Below are positions 62,652 through 64,000 of a DNA stretch of 64,000 bases, piece after piece. The stretch covers positions 806,001-870,000 of the forward strand of contig NZ_JACYFU010000002.1 in the NCBI RefSeq assembly GCF_014837245.1, read 5' to 3'. The DNA comes from Devosia oryzisoli. Lineage in GTDB: Bacteria > Pseudomonadota > Alphaproteobacteria > Rhizobiales > Devosiaceae. How positions within the stretch are numbered: the first letter of the stretch is position 1; every line of letters starts with the position of its first letter. The notes beneath the pieces are model-generated. The model worked only from the letters and a program-made list of their open reading frames with translations. It was not told the origin of the DNA and made no database searches. The translations under genes and the position numbers were made by a program.

Positions 62652-63679
62652 GGAATCCGACTATTTTGAGAAGAAACGGGGCCAAGGGTGTCGCCCTCGA
62701 CGATGGGGCAATCGAGCAGCACCTGCTCGACCGCAGCGCCGTTCTCCACCCGCCGCACCAGCATCTCGGTGGCGGCGCGGCCCATGGCCTCGCGGGGGAT
62801 GGAGAAGGACGTGAAGCGCCGGCCGTGTTCCTCGGCGCGGATATGGTTGCCGAGCACCACGATCGAGAGATCGTCGGGCACAGAGAGCCCCCCCGCGCGC
62901 GCCGCTGCTTCCACGCCGATGGCATCAGCCAATTCCGTGAAAAATGCGCAGGTTGCGCCGGACTCGAGGATGGCTTCCAACGTTTCTGCCGGCACGCCGC
63001 CGACCGAAAAACGGGAATGGACCAAGGTTGCATCGCCCAAAGCCGGTTCGAATCCGCTCCAGCGATCGACAGTCGACTCTGCGCCTTGGTTGAGGCCGAT
63101 ATAGGCGATCTTGGAATGACCAAACTGGCGCGCACGATCAACCAGCGCACGGGTGCCGGTCACGTAGTCGCCGCCGACATAGGGTACGGGACCGCCGGCG
63201 TCATCGCGGCGACCGACGGCGACAAAGGGAAAGTCGCCGGCCACCAGCCGTGCCAGTTCTTCGCTCTCGAACTGCCGGCCAAGGATAATACATCCGTCGG
63301 CCAGACGGAGGCGGACGTTCTCGCCAAAGATGCGCCTTGGCGTACCCGCGCCGGTCAGCAACAACAGGTCATAGCCCAGATCCTGTGCCGCCTCTTCGAT
63401 GCCCAAAAGGAAGGGCGTGAAGAAATCGGCCTGGGCCGAAGGGAATGCTGGCTCGTAGGTGAATACGCCCAATATCCGATTGAGGCCCTTGACCATGCGC
63501 CGCGCGATCGGATCGGCAACATAGCCAGTTTCCCGGATGACTTTCTGGACGCGCTCACGCGTCTCTTGGGGGATGCGCTTGGAATTGTCCGGCGAGCCGT
63601 TCAGCACGAAGGATACCGTCGCCTGGCTCACACCTGCCAGCTGCGCAATGTCCTTCTGCGTAAGGCGTTTATTCGCCAT
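62648..63679 (-). CDS. LacI-family transcriptional regulator
   Basis: A 343-aa repressor-type regulator. The N-terminal helix-turn-helix LTQKDIAQLAGVSQATVSFVLNGSPDNSKRIPQETRERV (about residues 5-45) includes the hinge region. It is followed by a periplasmic-binding-protein-like ligand domain (about 65-330, LNRILGVFTYEPAFPSAQADFF). It is the first gene of the operon and overlaps the oxidoreductase start, so it should be autoregulated. Two palindromes 21-52 bases upstream are its likely operators. Confidence 0.93.
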   Translation of the reverse strand: MANKRLTQKDIAQLAGVSQATVSFVLNGSPDNSKRIPQETRERVQKVIRETGYVADPIARRMVKGLNRILGVFTYEPAFPSAQADFFTPFLLGIEEAAQDLGYDLLLLTGAGTPRRIFGENVRLRLADGCIILGRQFESEELARLVAGDFPFVAVGRRDDAGGPVPYVGGDYVTGTRALVDRARQFGHSKIAYIGLNQGAESTVDRWSGFEPALGDATLVHSRFSVGGVPAETLEAILESGATCAFFTELADAIGVEAAARAGGLSVPDDLSIVVLGNHIRAEEHGRRFTSFSIPREAMGRAATEMLVRRVENGAAVEQVLLDCPIVEGDTLGPVSSQNSRIP

Positions 63680-63699
63680 AAAGCACCACCACCAGATCT

Positions 63700-63731
63700 G
63701 CTAATTCGTATCAGCGCTAATGCGTATTAGC
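63700..63731. promoter_or_regulatory. Two abutting LacI-type operators
   Basis: GCTAATTCGTATCAGC (63700-63715) and GCTAATGCGTATTAGC (63716-63731) are adjacent 16-mers. The second is a perfect GCTAAT-N4-ATTAGC palindrome, the first has one mismatch in the arms. Both have the central CG of LacI operators. The repressor start is 21 bases away, so the pair overlaps the promoter region. Confidence 0.75.
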
Positions 63732-64000
63732 TTCGATATGCGTGGGGTGCAAGGGAAAGTTGCGTGCCGAGCGAGCCTGTCAATGGCGAGGCGGCGGGGA
63801 TGCCAATTGCATGAGGGTCGAGGATATGGTCCGCCCCGACGCACTGCCGAGAACAACGGAGCCGTGGGGGCCCGAGCACGGCGCAATGGCCACCACAGTC
63901 ATCAGCGTCGACAGCACCTTCGCCGCCCGATCGCGCTGGCAGAGGTCGCGGATCATCCCCGGCCAGCGCAGCGCCGGCGCTGGCCCCTAGGGAGTGCACC
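63732..64000. other. Upstream region of the LacI operon, window edge
   Basis: No gene is recognised. Open frames here have no protein-like features. It may contain the promoter of a gene outside the window. Confidence 0.4.

Noticed and set aside
63727..63999. A 90-codon - strand frame at the window edge
   Set aside because: It starts upstream of and overlaps the LacI operators, and its composition is unlike a protein.

Overview
This is a GC-rich chromosomal window from an alphaproteobacterium, most likely a member of the Hyphomicrobiales and possibly of the Devosiaceae. The evidence is the base composition, many ABC importers, DUF982 and DUF1127 proteins, a secreted RTX heme peroxidase and IS3/IS66 elements. 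Species cannot be read from the sequence.

Layout. 0.1-8.3 kb: a + strand operon with MurQ, a GNAT acetyltransferase, NagZ and a complete five-part oligopeptide-type ABC importer, probably for cell-wall fragment uptake and recycling. 8.6-14.6 kb: a sugar isomerase-like TIM barrel, NAD synthetase, and the divergent esterase / LolD-like ABC / FtsX-like permease set. 14.6-15.8 kb: a decayed stretch with the 3' end of an L,D-transpeptidase. 15.8-19.4 kb: three different Rnk/GreA-C-domain proteins, the third fused to DUF1127, interleaved with a small HTH protein and a DUF982 protein and followed by a tandem universal stress protein. 19.6-24.6 kb: an MFS transporter, a cut-off IS3 element, ilvD, a frameshifted small secreted protein and a methyltransferase.

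24.6-29.7 kb is an accessory zone: a (TACAGG)8 tandem repeat, a wrecked urease operon, a FitAB-type toxin-antitoxin pair, and an IS66-type remnant with passenger genes that is cut by a complete IS3 element. 29.8-38.2 kb: a PhnD-like binding protein, a fused ferric-type permease, an ATPase and a ferric-type binding protein on the - strand, divergent from a response regulator and a histidine kinase whose C-terminus is itself a periplasmic binding protein. This resembles a fused version of the PgtB/PgtC sensing pair. A broken TRAP permease gene follows.

39.3-52.4 kb: a type I secretion operon (peroxidase of about 2644 aa, ABC exporter, membrane-anchored RTX protein, HlyD adaptor), next to two NarL-type response regulators and a NarX-type kinase (52.6-55.7 kb). 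56.2-63.7 kb: a LacI-controlled catabolic operon with an FAD-dependent oxidoreductase, a sugar ABC importer and a TIM-barrel protein of unknown function. Two abutting 16-bp palindromes lie just upstream of the repressor.

Strongest candidates for new biology: the kinase-binding-protein fusion and its transporter, the MurQ/NagZ/ABC cluster, the Rnk trio with a DUF1127 fusion, and the peroxidase secretion operon with a membrane-anchored RTX partner. No tRNA, rRNA or CRISPR array was seen.
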